NCBI GenBank assembly: GCA_030064845.1
Contig: JASJEC010000004.1
Location: 1-64,000 of the forward strand
Source: Kiloniellales bacterium
GTDB lineage: Bacteria > Pseudomonadota > Alphaproteobacteria > Kiloniellales > JAKSDN01
Reading direction: 5' to 3'
Length of the DNA: 64,000 bases
This document shows positions 26,133 to 33,891 of this stretch, piece after piece; position 1 is the first letter of the stretch, and each line of letters starts with the position of its first letter. Position numbers and translations under genes: made by a program. The notes beneath the pieces are model-generated. The model did not search any database. It was given only the letters and a program-made list of their open reading frames with translations, and was not told the DNA's origin.

Positions 26133-26345
26133 TTGGCGCGATTTCTGGCGGTCATTGCGATTGTCTTATGGCTGCCCGGCTGCGCCGTTGTCGGCGTCGG
26201 CCTCGCGGCGATCGTTGCCGACAATATCTCCCAGGGCGAGGACAGCTACACCAATCAGGCCTTGGACTGGACCTGCAACGCCACGGTGCGGCAGGACCGC
26301 CTGGAGGATGGGACCTGCCCGTCGTCTCCCGAGAAGGGCAAGTAG
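26133..26345 (+). CDS. Small lipoprotein of unknown function
   Basis: The 70-residue product from a TTG start is preceded by a strong GGAGGGGG site. Its N terminus is a lipoprotein signal with lipobox LPGC at Cys17, followed by a short, Cys-containing mature part (DWTCNAT, GTCPSSPEK). No ATG in frame fits better. No function is recognised. The repeat at 26363 follows and probably terminates transcription. Confidence 0.65.
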   Translation: MARFLAVIAIVLWLPGCAVVGVGLAAIVADNISQGEDSYTNQALDWTCNATVRQDRLEDGTCPSSPEKGK

Positions 26346-26362
26346 TCGAAGTGGGCGATTCC

Positions 26363-26427
26363 TAGAGCAGATCCGAGTTTGACTGAATCGCCGGAGGCGA
26401 TCCATCAAACCCGGTGAATCCGCTCTA
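26363..26427. repeat. Imperfect palindromic intergenic repeat, probable bidirectional terminator
   Basis: Arms TAGAGCAGATCCGAGTTTG (26363-26381) and the reverse-complement-like CAAACCCGGTGAATCCGCTCTA (26407-26427 region) flank GAATCGCCGGAGGCGATCC. The 65-base hairpin lies between convergent genes. Such TAGAGC...GCTCTA elements are familiar as repeated intergenic palindromes in Rhodospirillales-type genomes, from memory; copy number here is not checked. Confidence 0.65.
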
Positions 26428-26459
26428 AACGACCCGGGCCTGACAGGGAGCCAGCGGCG

Positions 26460-26801
26460 CTACTTCTGAACCCACTGGCCGCTCTCCTGGAGAAAGTAGG
26501 TGCCCCTCGGCGCGTCCTTCATGATCTGCTCGGCATAGACCCGGCCGATCTGCTCCAGCGCGACGCCGGCGTCCTTCGCCCGCTTCTCGTAAATCTTGCG
26601 TCTCTGAGCGTTGATCGAGTCGACCGTCGCGCGGGCGCCGCCGTCGCGGGCTACGAGGAAACCGTCGTAGCGTTCGCCGACGGCTCCGGCCCGCCGCAGC
26701 GCGTTGAGATCGTCGGCGGCGAGCACCGTCATGGCGGGCAGGAGGCTCGCCGCCGCCACTGCGGTCAGGAAGTATCGTCTGGAGTGTATCGAGGGCGCCA
26801 T
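26460..26801 (-). CDS. YdbL-family (DUF1318) secreted protein
   Basis: This 113-residue protein has an N-terminal signal segment (RRYFLTAVAAASLLPAMTVLA) and a mature domain typical of YdbL: INAQRRKIYEKRAKDAGV followed by IGRVYAEQIMKDAPRGTYFL. In Escherichia coli YdbL modulates the YdbH-YnbE complex of the outer-membrane lipid pathway. The gene order ydbH-ynbE-ydbL is kept here. The start at 26801 was selected because it gives a proper signal peptide. Confidence 0.88.
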   Translation of the reverse strand: MAPSIHSRRYFLTAVAAASLLPAMTVLAADDLNALRRAGAVGERYDGFLVARDGGARATVDSINAQRRKIYEKRAKDAGVALEQIGRVYAEQIMKDAPRGTYFLQESGQWVQK

Positions 26802-26824
26802 GGCGAGGGTTCGCTTCTCGTGAT

Positions 26825-27034
26825 TCAGAAGATCTTGGGGTTCTCCTCGATGTCTTCCTTGGCCTGCTCTTCCAGCTTGAGCCTGACCTCGGCATCGAGC
26901 TTGATGTTCAGGTTGATGGTGATCGGTTCCTTGGGCGCCTCGACCTTCACGGTCGGCTGGCAGGCCGCGAGACAAAGAGCGATCAAGATAAGCGAAGGCG
27001 CCGCCGCACGGGCGCACACTGTCGTCCTGTCCAT
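26825..27034 (-). CDS. YnbE-family lipoprotein
   Basis: The 69-residue outer-membrane lipoprotein has signal and lipobox LAAC (Cys25) followed by PTVKVEAPKEPITINLNIKL, the YnbE signature. In Escherichia coli YnbE multimerises with YdbH to form an intermembrane bridge. It lies 20 bases after ydbH and 23 bases before ydbL in the same operon. Confidence 0.9.
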   Translation of the reverse strand: MDRTTVCARAAAPSLILIALCLAACQPTVKVEAPKEPITINLNIKLDAEVRLKLEEQAKEDIEENPKIF

Positions 27035-27054
27035 GTTGCTATCTTATACGAGTC

Positions 27055-29952
27055 CTAGCGTCGAAGTCTCCACGAACGGCGCAGCGCCTCTCCGGAAACT
27101 TCCGAGCCTTGGGCCAGTGCCTCCAGGATCGGGCCGATGTTGCCGGTCAGGTTGATGTTGAACTCGAAGGGATGACCCTCGAGCACCGCCGGGTTGTTGC
27201 CGAGCAGCTTCAGCGCGATCTCGATCTCGTTTGACGCGTCCTTGGTTCCAGCGAGCGTCAGCGTGTCGTAACGGAAGTCCTCCAAGGCCTGCAGGAGGAG
27301 CTGGACCGGCTCGCCGCCCGCCCGCAGCATCTCGGCCGCGGCCTCCGATTTGAACCGAAGACGGCCGGGCCGTTGGGCCCGCAGCGCGGCGTCTGCCACG
27401 ATGACCGCGCCATCCTCGATCCGAACCGGGATCTGCCCGACGATCTCGCCGTTGCCCTCGAGGCCTTCGAGCTTGAGCCGGTCGAGCAGCGTCTCGAGAT
27501 CGAGGCCGAGAACCTGGATCACCGCCTCCTGCTCGGGGCGGTCGAGCACCCAGAGGGTATCGGAGACCCTGAAACGGCCGCCCATCGCCGCGAAGTCCGC
27601 CTGTTCGATTAGGACCGCGGCCGGCTCCTGGGGCAGAACGCGAAACGCGACCCGGAGGTCCGTTACGGGCACCGCCTGCTCGATCCGCCCGGCGACCAGA
27701 AGCTGAGCGGGCGGGCTGCCGACCGCCGGGAGCAGGGGCGACAGGGTCAGGCCGAGGCCGAGCCCGGCGACCGCCGTGCCCTCCGCTTCGAAGGAGAGGT
27801 CTTCGAGCGTCAGCGAGACCGCACCCTGCGGGCCGGACGGTCCCCAGGTGAGTTCGCCCTCCACCTCGGCCCGACCGGCGGCCTTCTCCAGAACGGCCAG
27901 CCGCGGCGAGAGGTCGCCAGGCTGAAGTCCATTGGGGTCGAAGGTCAGAGTCTTCGGCGCCAGACGCAGGCGGCCGCTCTGATTGGCCGGATCGTGGACA
28001 CCCGAAAGGACCAGGGGGGCCGCGGCCGGCGGACCGGCGAGCTCGGCGGAGAAGCGGTAGACCTCGCCGTCCGGCGCAACTTCGCCTTCCAGGCGGGCGG
28101 GGGCGAAGCGCGGCGCCGCGCCGCTGTCCTCGACCGTATCGATCGTGAAAGCGATCGGCCGGGCCGGCTCCGCCGCCAAGGGGATGGTGGCCGAGAGTCC
28201 CGACAGCGCGAGGGCTGGCTCCGGCAGCGCGAGGCGCCATGCCTCGAAGGCGAGCGTCTGCGATCCGCTGTCGAACCGCGCCGTGCCCGAGCTGGCGGTG
28301 ACGAGCAAGGGCTCTTCGGCTTCCCGTTCGACCTCGAGCTCCAGCGCGTCCAGCGCCAGCGTGACCAGCTGGCCGGTTGCGCCGACCCGGCCGGTCAGAC
28401 GGCCCGCCGCGTCGAGGGCGCCCAGCGGCAACCCGCGCAGGTCGGCGCTGCGGATCCGCGCCGCGAGTTTGTCGAACGAGAGACCGAGGGCGCCGGCGTC
28501 CTGGTCGAGCCGCGCGTCCCCGCTCAGCAGCGCGCTCAGGCGGCCGGGCGCCACGATGGACAAGCTGCCGTGCAGGTTCAGCGCTGGGTTCGGCTGGGTC
28601 AGGTCGGCGCGCAGTTCGAAGACTTCGTCGTCGACGCCGCCCAGCCTGAAGACAAGCTCATGCCCGAGGAGCTGGCGGGGCAGGCGGGCCTTGTCGATCA
28701 GCGCCTCGACCGGGACGGCGTCGCGTAGCGCTGCGCGTCCGTCCAATTTGGCTTCGATCCGGCCGCCGCTGAGGCGCGCCACCAGGGGAAAGTTCGCGTC
28801 GAAGGCCTCGACTTGATCGGGCAGGACCCAGTCGGACAAGCGGATATCGAGTCCGACCTCCAGCTCCAGCTGGCGCAGCAGACTCTTCGGGTCGGCGAGG
28901 CCCTGGGGCAAGGCGGACAGGGGCGCCAGCTTTCCCGCGACGGAGAGAGCCAGCCCGGTCCGTCCATTGGTCGGCTCGACCAGTCCGGCCGCCTGCAGGG
29001 GCAGGAGCTGCCAGGGCAGATCACCGACATCCGCGCCCAAGCGAAAGGCGGCGTCCAACCGAGGCGCCCGGATCCAATCCTCCACGACCAGATTGAGTTC
29101 GAAGCCGCTGCCGTAACGTGGGTCGCCGCCGTGGGACCCGGTCAGGCTGAAGGCCTCGTCCCGCAATTGCACCGCGAGCGAGCCGGCGCCGAATTCCTTG
29201 CCCCCCAGATTGAACGCTTCGAGGTCGAGATCACCCTCGAACCGCTCCAGGGTTTCCCTACTGCTACGGAAATCGATCGACCCGCCGGCGACCGCGAGCT
29301 CGAGTCCGACGACGGGCCAGGTCAGGGACCCGGGGCGCAGGACGAAGCGGCCGTCCACGCGGCTCGCGGCGTCGATCGTGAAGTCCAGCAGCCCGGTGAT
29401 CCGGCCCTGGTCTCCGGCGACGGAGAAGTCGAAGCTGCCCGGCGTGCCCGCCCCGCCGACCGGGCCGAGCCGGCCGTCGGCGGTCAGGACCACGGGGCCG
29501 ATCCGTGTGCGGGCGACCACCTTGGCGTTGCGGACCGCGATATCCGGCAGATCTCCCGGCGGACCCTCGGCGCCGGTCTCGGTCAGGAGCGGGCCGAAGA
29601 CCTCGTCCAGGCTGCCCAGCGGCGGACCCCGGCCGGTCAGGTCGAGGCTCAGGGTCAGTCCGTCGACCGAGACCCCGGCGAAACGGCCGGTGAAGAGTTC
29701 CGGCCAGCGGTAGGTCAGCGTCACGTCCTCGACCTGGAGTTCCCGGTCGCGGCCCGCGGTGATCCCGCTGATCCGCGCCTCGCCGAGCCCCAGCGCCGTC
29801 ACCTCGAGGCTGGCGAAGGCGAAGCCGCGCTCGGTCAGCTGGTCGCTGAGCCACCACTGGGCGACGTTGGTCCGGTAGGCCACCAGGGCCGCCAGCGCCA
29901 GGACGAGAAGGCCGAGGGCAAGCGCGGACCCGGTAACGAGAGGGCGCTTCAT
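27055..29952 (-). CDS. YdbH-family AsmA-like intermembrane transport protein
   Basis: This 965-residue protein has one N-terminal transmembrane helix (about 8-28). The rest is a very long periplasmic beta-rich region of short repeated sheets, as in AsmA/TamB/YdbH bridge proteins. The last ~250 residues contain the conserved YdbH ending (for example GLEGNGEIVGQIPVRIEDGA). In Escherichia coli YdbH, TamB and YhdP redundantly carry phospholipids to the outer membrane. The start at 29952 places a lysine-arginine stretch before the helix. It heads the ydbH-ynbE-ydbL operon. Confidence 0.9.
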   Translation of the reverse strand: MKRPLVTGSALALGLLVLALAALVAYRTNVAQWWLSDQLTERGFAFASLEVTALGLGEARISGITAGRDRELQVEDVTLTYRWPELFTGRFAGVSVDGLTLSLDLTGRGPPLGSLDEVFGPLLTETGAEGPPGDLPDIAVRNAKVVARTRIGPVVLTADGRLGPVGGAGTPGSFDFSVAGDQGRITGLLDFTIDAASRVDGRFVLRPGSLTWPVVGLELAVAGGSIDFRSSRETLERFEGDLDLEAFNLGGKEFGAGSLAVQLRDEAFSLTGSHGGDPRYGSGFELNLVVEDWIRAPRLDAAFRLGADVGDLPWQLLPLQAAGLVEPTNGRTGLALSVAGKLAPLSALPQGLADPKSLLRQLELEVGLDIRLSDWVLPDQVEAFDANFPLVARLSGGRIEAKLDGRAALRDAVPVEALIDKARLPRQLLGHELVFRLGGVDDEVFELRADLTQPNPALNLHGSLSIVAPGRLSALLSGDARLDQDAGALGLSFDKLAARIRSADLRGLPLGALDAAGRLTGRVGATGQLVTLALDALELEVEREAEEPLLVTASSGTARFDSGSQTLAFEAWRLALPEPALALSGLSATIPLAAEPARPIAFTIDTVEDSGAAPRFAPARLEGEVAPDGEVYRFSAELAGPPAAAPLVLSGVHDPANQSGRLRLAPKTLTFDPNGLQPGDLSPRLAVLEKAAGRAEVEGELTWGPSGPQGAVSLTLEDLSFEAEGTAVAGLGLGLTLSPLLPAVGSPPAQLLVAGRIEQAVPVTDLRVAFRVLPQEPAAVLIEQADFAAMGGRFRVSDTLWVLDRPEQEAVIQVLGLDLETLLDRLKLEGLEGNGEIVGQIPVRIEDGAVIVADAALRAQRPGRLRFKSEAAAEMLRAGGEPVQLLLQALEDFRYDTLTLAGTKDASNEIEIALKLLGNNPAVLEGHPFEFNINLTGNIGPILEALAQGSEVSGEALRRSWRLRR

Positions 29953-30101
29953 GGGGCCGGAGCTTAGCAAGTCCGCCGGCCGTCACGAAGCGATACCGAG
30001 GGGCGGGGCGCGTTACTTTCAACCTGTCCGGCCGCGCTTGTTGGGCCCTCGATTTGCCGCTAGTTTGTCGGCCTTCGGCGCGACCAATCGGACCCTCGAG
30101 G

Positions 30102-30359
30102 ATGACCAACGCGACCCTCAAGCTCTACGCCTCGCTTGGCGACTACCTGCCGCCGTCGGCCAAGAAAAACGCGGTCAAGATCACGCTCGAGCCCGGCGAG
30201 GCGACGGTCATGGCGGCGCTCGCAAAGTTCAAGGTGCCGCCGGAGAAGTGCCACCTCGTGCTGATCAACGGCGTCTTCGTGCCGCCGGGTCAGCGGGCGA
30301 GCTACGCGATCGAGGAGGGCGACACCATCGCCGCCTGGCCGCCGGTCGCCGGAGGCTGA
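30102..30359 (+). CDS. MoaD/ThiS-family sulfur-carrier protein
   Basis: The 85-residue protein has a beta-grasp fold: LKLYASLGDYLPPSAKKNAV at the start, HLVLINGVFVPPGQ and EEGDTIAAWPPVAGG at the end. The terminal Gly-Gly is the thiocarboxylate site of MoaD and ThiS. The start is preceded by GAGG. It could serve molybdopterin or tungstopterin synthesis, and the aldehyde ferredoxin oxidoreductase genes lie 5 kb away. The direct partner enzyme is not in the window. Confidence 0.85.
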   Translation: MTNATLKLYASLGDYLPPSAKKNAVKITLEPGEATVMAALAKFKVPPEKCHLVLINGVFVPPGQRASYAIEEGDTIAAWPPVAGG

Positions 30360-30389
30360 GCGCCGCCGTTCATGCAGGTCGTCAAGGAC

Positions 30390-30656
30390 ATGGCGCTGAC
30401 CCCGGCGGACTTCCTCCGGGATCTCGAACGAGCCCTGCCTGGCTTGGACTACCGCGTCGAGGGCACCAAGGTCGAGGTCGGCGACGCCGAGCGCGGCCTC
30501 TCGATCACGCTGCAAGAGCTCGAACCCAGACGCCTCAGCAGCCTCCTGTCGCTGCCGCGCTGCGAGATCGCGATTACCTTCCGCGGCTATGAGGCGGCCG
30601 AGCGGGAGGCCTTCCTGGCGCAGTTCTACAAGGCTTACCAGCGCGGTGGGGGATAG
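30390..30656 (+). CDS. Conserved small protein of unknown function
   Basis: The 88-residue product begins MALTPADFLRDLERALPG, with an alternative Met at 30372. It contains LEPRRLSSLLSLPRCEIAIT and an aromatic C terminus FLAQFYKAYQRGGG. I recognise no family. It is encoded 30 bases after the MoaD-like gene in the same direction, so it may support the same sulfur or cofactor pathway. The C-terminal Gly-Gly-Gly is of interest next to a ubiquitin-like protein, but it is not evidence of conjugation. Confidence 0.6.
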   Translation: MALTPADFLRDLERALPGLDYRVEGTKVEVGDAERGLSITLQELEPRRLSSLLSLPRCEIAITFRGYEAAEREAFLAQFYKAYQRGGG

Positions 30657-30685
30657 GGTCGGCTCTTGCGAGCAGGAGGCGTCGC

Positions 30686-31174
30686 ATGAACGGCGGGCAG
30701 GTTCAGGCCCGCGACCGGCTCGAGATATCCGGCGGCCGAGCCAGGCTGATCGTCGGCGGGCGGGCCAGGGAAGAGGTTGACTGCTGCACGATCGAGAAGC
30801 TCTTCGTGGTGCGCCACGAAGACCAGCTGTATCACGGACATGAGCCCTTCTTCGTTGCCGTCTTCCCCGACCGCCTCTGGGTCGTTCCGGAGTATACGCC
30901 TGGGATCGACCGCTTCATGAAGGCGCTCGCGCCGAGGTTGAGTCAGGAAAAGCGCGTCTACCGCGCGCTCACGCCGCCGCGTCCCTTCGCCTGGCGCATG
31001 ATAATCCTGGGCTTTTTGCCGCTCTTTCCGATCCCGCGCCTCGCTGCTCATCCCCTCTCCAGTCTGCCGCGTTGGCACGAGTCGGGACCCTACAGTCCCG
31101 CCGAGGTTGAGGAGGTTGCCGTCGAGCTGGGCTACTCTGACTCGCTGGAAGGCCAGGGCGCCGCCCCGCTTTGA
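30686..31174 (+). CDS. Hypothetical protein with a C-terminal hydrophobic patch
   Basis: The 162-residue protein carries a strong GGAGG ribosome site. Its N-terminal half is charged with a Cys-Cys pair (EEVDCCTIEKLFVV). A short hydrophobic segment (WRMIILGFLPLFPIP) lies near residue 110 and could be a membrane contact. It belongs to the same-direction cluster of the two MoaD-like genes. No family is recognised. Confidence 0.65.
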   Translation: MNGGQVQARDRLEISGGRARLIVGGRAREEVDCCTIEKLFVVRHEDQLYHGHEPFFVAVFPDRLWVVPEYTPGIDRFMKALAPRLSQEKRVYRALTPPRPFAWRMIILGFLPLFPIPRLAAHPLSSLPRWHESGPYSPAEVEEVAVELGYSDSLEGQGAAPL

Positions 31175-31220
31175 CCAAGGTCAAGGCGGGCCTGAACGGG
31201 GCAGGCTAAGGGCAAGCCCC

Positions 31221-31544
31221 ATGGATGCCACCATTGGCCACAACTCCCAGGACGCCTCGATCGAGGTCGAAGTCCGCCTGTTCAACTCCATGATCCGCTA
31301 CGCGAACAGCGGTGGCACGGCGTGGCGTCTCTCGGTGCCGGCGGGCACGACCGTGGGCGAACTGGCAGCCCGCCTCGGCATCCCCTGCGAGGACCTCTTC
31401 CTGGTCCTGGTGAACGGCCGCGATATTACGCCGGGTATTTTCGGTGACGCGGTCAAGAGCTACCACGTGATCGAGGACGGCGACGTGGTCGCCTTCTCCG
31501 GCGCCGTCCCCTACAGCTACGGCTACGGCGCGCCGGTGGTGTAA
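31221..31544 (+). CDS. Second MoaD/ThiS-like beta-grasp protein
   Basis: This 107-residue protein has a beta-grasp core (VEVRLFNSMIRYANSGG, GTTVGELAARLGI, VNGRDITPG, HVIEDGDVVAF). It extends beyond the usual end with SYGYGAPVV and lacks a terminal Gly-Gly. Such C-terminal extensions occur in some MoaD relatives that need trimming, or in carrier-like proteins without sulfur transfer. A role with the aldehyde ferredoxin oxidoreductase is possible, inferred only from distance (4 kb). Confidence 0.72.
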   Translation: MDATIGHNSQDASIEVEVRLFNSMIRYANSGGTAWRLSVPAGTTVGELAARLGIPCEDLFLVLVNGRDITPGIFGDAVKSYHVIEDGDVVAFSGAVPYSYGYGAPVV

Positions 31545-31673
31545 GGCGCTCGGAAACTAACCCATTTCGGCCAAATCCGCTGGATTGCGGTATGAGGAAT
31601 AGTGCCTCATCCGCAAGGGCCGGTTAACTTTCCCTCCCTAGCGTGACTATGAGATTGCTTGAGGCCCCGTGCG

Positions 31674-32135
31674 ATGAACCCGATGATGAACTTCGACCTG
31701 TCGTCGCTGCGGTCCCTGGCCCTCAGTTTCGTCTTTGGTGGCTTTCTGGCGCTTGTCGCCTTGGCGTCCAGTCTCGTCGCGTCCTCTTTGACTGCGTGGT
31801 TCGCCTTAGAGACGGACTCGATCTCCCAATGGGTGCTTTCCTGCGTCACCATCGTTTCGATGTTCTATGCCATGACCTGGATGCTGAAAGCGATGGGACC
31901 TCTCCTGAAGAGGCACGGAGGGTCACGGACCGGCGAGCTGGGTTTCCTTCAAACACTGGTGGCCGCCCTTACGATGGTCTCGCTTCTTTTCCTCGTTGAG
32001 CGCCAACTCGATCTGGGGTGGTCGGAAGACCAGTGGTTGTTCTGGCTCTTGCTGCCGATCCTTCTCTTCCTGCCTGGCTACGAGAGCTTCGAAGCCGCTC
32101 TCGTGCGCCGCGATGAGAACGAAGAGCGCTCATAA
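31674..32135 (+). CDS. Integral membrane protein of unknown function
   Basis: The 153-residue protein has four predicted membrane segments (about 12-40, 50-72, 92-110 and 120-135) and short polar ends. The chosen start at 31674 follows GCTTGAGG loosely. Sequence composition is slightly less GC-rich than the neighbours. No family is recognised. It is the last of a rightward group and converges on the ZigA gene. Confidence 0.65.
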   Translation: MNPMMNFDLSSLRSLALSFVFGGFLALVALASSLVASSLTAWFALETDSISQWVLSCVTIVSMFYAMTWMLKAMGPLLKRHGGSRTGELGFLQTLVAALTMVSLLFLVERQLDLGWSEDQWLFWLLLPILLFLPGYESFEAALVRRDENEERS

Positions 32136-32274
32136 GCGGCCAACTGATTCTGCACAATCTGGGTAGGCGTTCCGGCTGAACGCCGTGCCGAGTCTCCGCA
32201 GCCCTCGCCCCCGGGTCCGGGAGGAGAGGGGCTTTGTCGTACGCTCGACCCTGGAGGCTCAAGCGGTGCGATCA

Positions 32275-33504
32275 CTAACGTTCGGCACGCTTCCAGACCG
32301 GGAAGGGATCCTTGAGATTCTTCCAGGCGACCGCGTCCATGGTCATGGCGTCGGCATCGCCGACGAGGCAGGCATCGAGCCGGCGTCTTATCGCGGCCTC
32401 GTCCATGTCGGTGCCGATGAAGACGATTTCCTGGCGGCGGTCTCCGTAGACGGGGTCCCAGGATCTGGCGACGTGCTGACGCCACTCCGGGTGATCGGGC
32501 CAACGTTCCTTTGGAATGCTCGCCCACCAGAACCCCATGGCCTCGTGGCGCACAAGCGCGCCAGCCTGGCTCAAATCGCCGACCCAGTCTGGGCGGGTGG
32601 CCAGCCAGAAGTGCCCCTTGGCGCGGATGACTCCCGGCCAAGAGGAGTTGATAAAGGCGTGGAACTTCTCGGGATGAAAAGGGCAGCGGGCCCGATACAC
32701 GAAGCTGCGCACGCCATACTCTTCCGTCTCCGGCTTGTGTTCGGCGAAGCCATAGAGCTCCTTGAACCAGAGAGGATGCTCCTGAGCCTTGTCATGATCG
32801 AACAGGCCGGTGTTCAGGACCTTGCCCAGGGGCACGCGCGACATGCTGGTCTCTATCAGCTCCGCGTCGGGATTGAGCGATCGGATGATCTTGCGCGCGG
32901 CATCGAGCTGATCGGGCGTCGCGGCATCGATCTTGTTCAAGATGACAAGGTCGGCAAACTCGATCTGATCGACCAGCAGGTTGACCAGCGTGCGGTTGTC
33001 TTCCTCGCCCAGCGACTCGCCCCGGTCCTTGAGAAAATCGGTAGAGGCGTAGTCGCGCAGGAGGTTCGCGGCGTCGACGACGGTTACCATCGTATCGAGG
33101 CGCGAGACATCCTCGAGGCTCTCGCCGTCTTCCGTCCGAAAGTTGAAGGTTGCCGCCACGGGCAGGGGCTCGGAAATGCCGGTGGATTCGATCAGGAGGT
33201 AGTCGAAACGGCCGTCCTGCGCCAGGCGCCGAACCTCCTTGAGAAGGTCGTCGCGCAAGGTGCAGCAAATGCAGCCATTGGTCATCTCGACGAGTGTTTC
33301 CTCGGTGCGGCTTAGATTGGCGCCACCGTCGCGGATGAGATCGGCGTCGATGTTCACTTCGCTCATGTCGTTGATGATGACCGCGACGCGCTTACCCTCG
33401 CGGTTGTTGAGCACGTTGTTGAGGAGAGTGGTCTTGCCTGCGCCGAGAAAGCCGGACAGGACGGTGACGGGAAGTCTCGCTGACATCGGAAGTCTCACTG
33501 GCAT
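32275..33504 (-). CDS. zigA: ZigA/COG0523-type zinc metallochaperone GTPase
   Basis: The 409-residue GTPase has G1 motif [14 protein letters not shown] (about 13-26), the COG0523 metal-binding motif NGCICC (about 70-75), G3-like and G4 motifs (ILNKIDA near 178), and a CobW C-terminal domain. ZigA-type proteins are induced by zinc starvation and deliver zinc to client enzymes. A Zur-like operator lies 333 bases upstream, consistent with zinc control. The start could also be Met at 33486. The 72-codon frame between gene and operator is discussed separately. Confidence 0.9.
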   Translation of the reverse strand: MPVRLPMSARLPVTVLSGFLGAGKTTLLNNVLNNREGKRVAVIINDMSEVNIDADLIRDGGANLSRTEETLVEMTNGCICCTLRDDLLKEVRRLAQDGRFDYLLIESTGISEPLPVAATFNFRTEDGESLEDVSRLDTMVTVVDAANLLRDYASTDFLKDRGESLGEEDNRTLVNLLVDQIEFADLVILNKIDAATPDQLDAARKIIRSLNPDAELIETSMSRVPLGKVLNTGLFDHDKAQEHPLWFKELYGFAEHKPETEEYGVRSFVYRARCPFHPEKFHAFINSSWPGVIRAKGHFWLATRPDWVGDLSQAGALVRHEAMGFWWASIPKERWPDHPEWRQHVARSWDPVYGDRRQEIVFIGTDMDEAAIRRRLDACLVGDADAMTMDAVAWKNLKDPFPVWKRAER

Positions 33505-33554
33505 GGACGCCTGGGTCTCCTGGCTCAAAGAGGGGTCGGGCTGGGCGCAATGGG

Positions 33555-33773
33555 CTAGAACTCGGTCGGATCGTCGACATCCGGCTCGCGGATGCCAGGT
33601 TTGTGGATGCCCGGCTTGTGTATGCCTCGTCTGGTCATGCGTTGCTGCATCGCGAGGCCATTCGACCAGCTCCCGCACAGCCGCTCCCGCCGCAGCTTGA
33701 TCGGGCAGATGCCGCCAGCGAAGGTTGCCGAGCAAAGAACCGCTGGGCCGGTTTCCGACCAACCTACCTTCAC
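33555..33773 (-). other. Small open frame with a FolE-like segment
   Basis: A 72-codon frame ends with [20 protein letters not shown]. The first part resembles the FolE active-site segment [11 protein letters not shown] seen in this window at 59882, and nucleotides around 33612-33655 also align with 59994-60035. The FolE zinc cysteine is Arg here. It could be a remnant of a second folE lost beside the zinc chaperone, or a small leader gene; it could also be chance. Confidence 0.35.
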
Positions 33774-33836
33774 CTCAATTCCTCTCCTTTAGCCAAGCCC
33801 AGCTCTCGGACGTCGCTGTGCTTTGTGTCAGAATAA

Positions 33837-33854
33837 AGAACGTTATAACATTAC
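33837..33854. promoter_or_regulatory. Zur-like operator
   Basis: AGAACGTTATAACATTAC matches the alphaproteobacterial Zur box type GTAATGTTATAACATTAC at 15 of 18 positions, with the GTTATAAC core intact. It lies between the leftward ZigA gene and the rightward iron-type alcohol dehydrogenase (38 bases before its start). Zinc-dependent repression of both genes is predicted. Confidence 0.6.
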
Positions 33855-33891
33855 ATTTTTACCACGCAACAAGAGTTGAGTCCTTTGTGTC

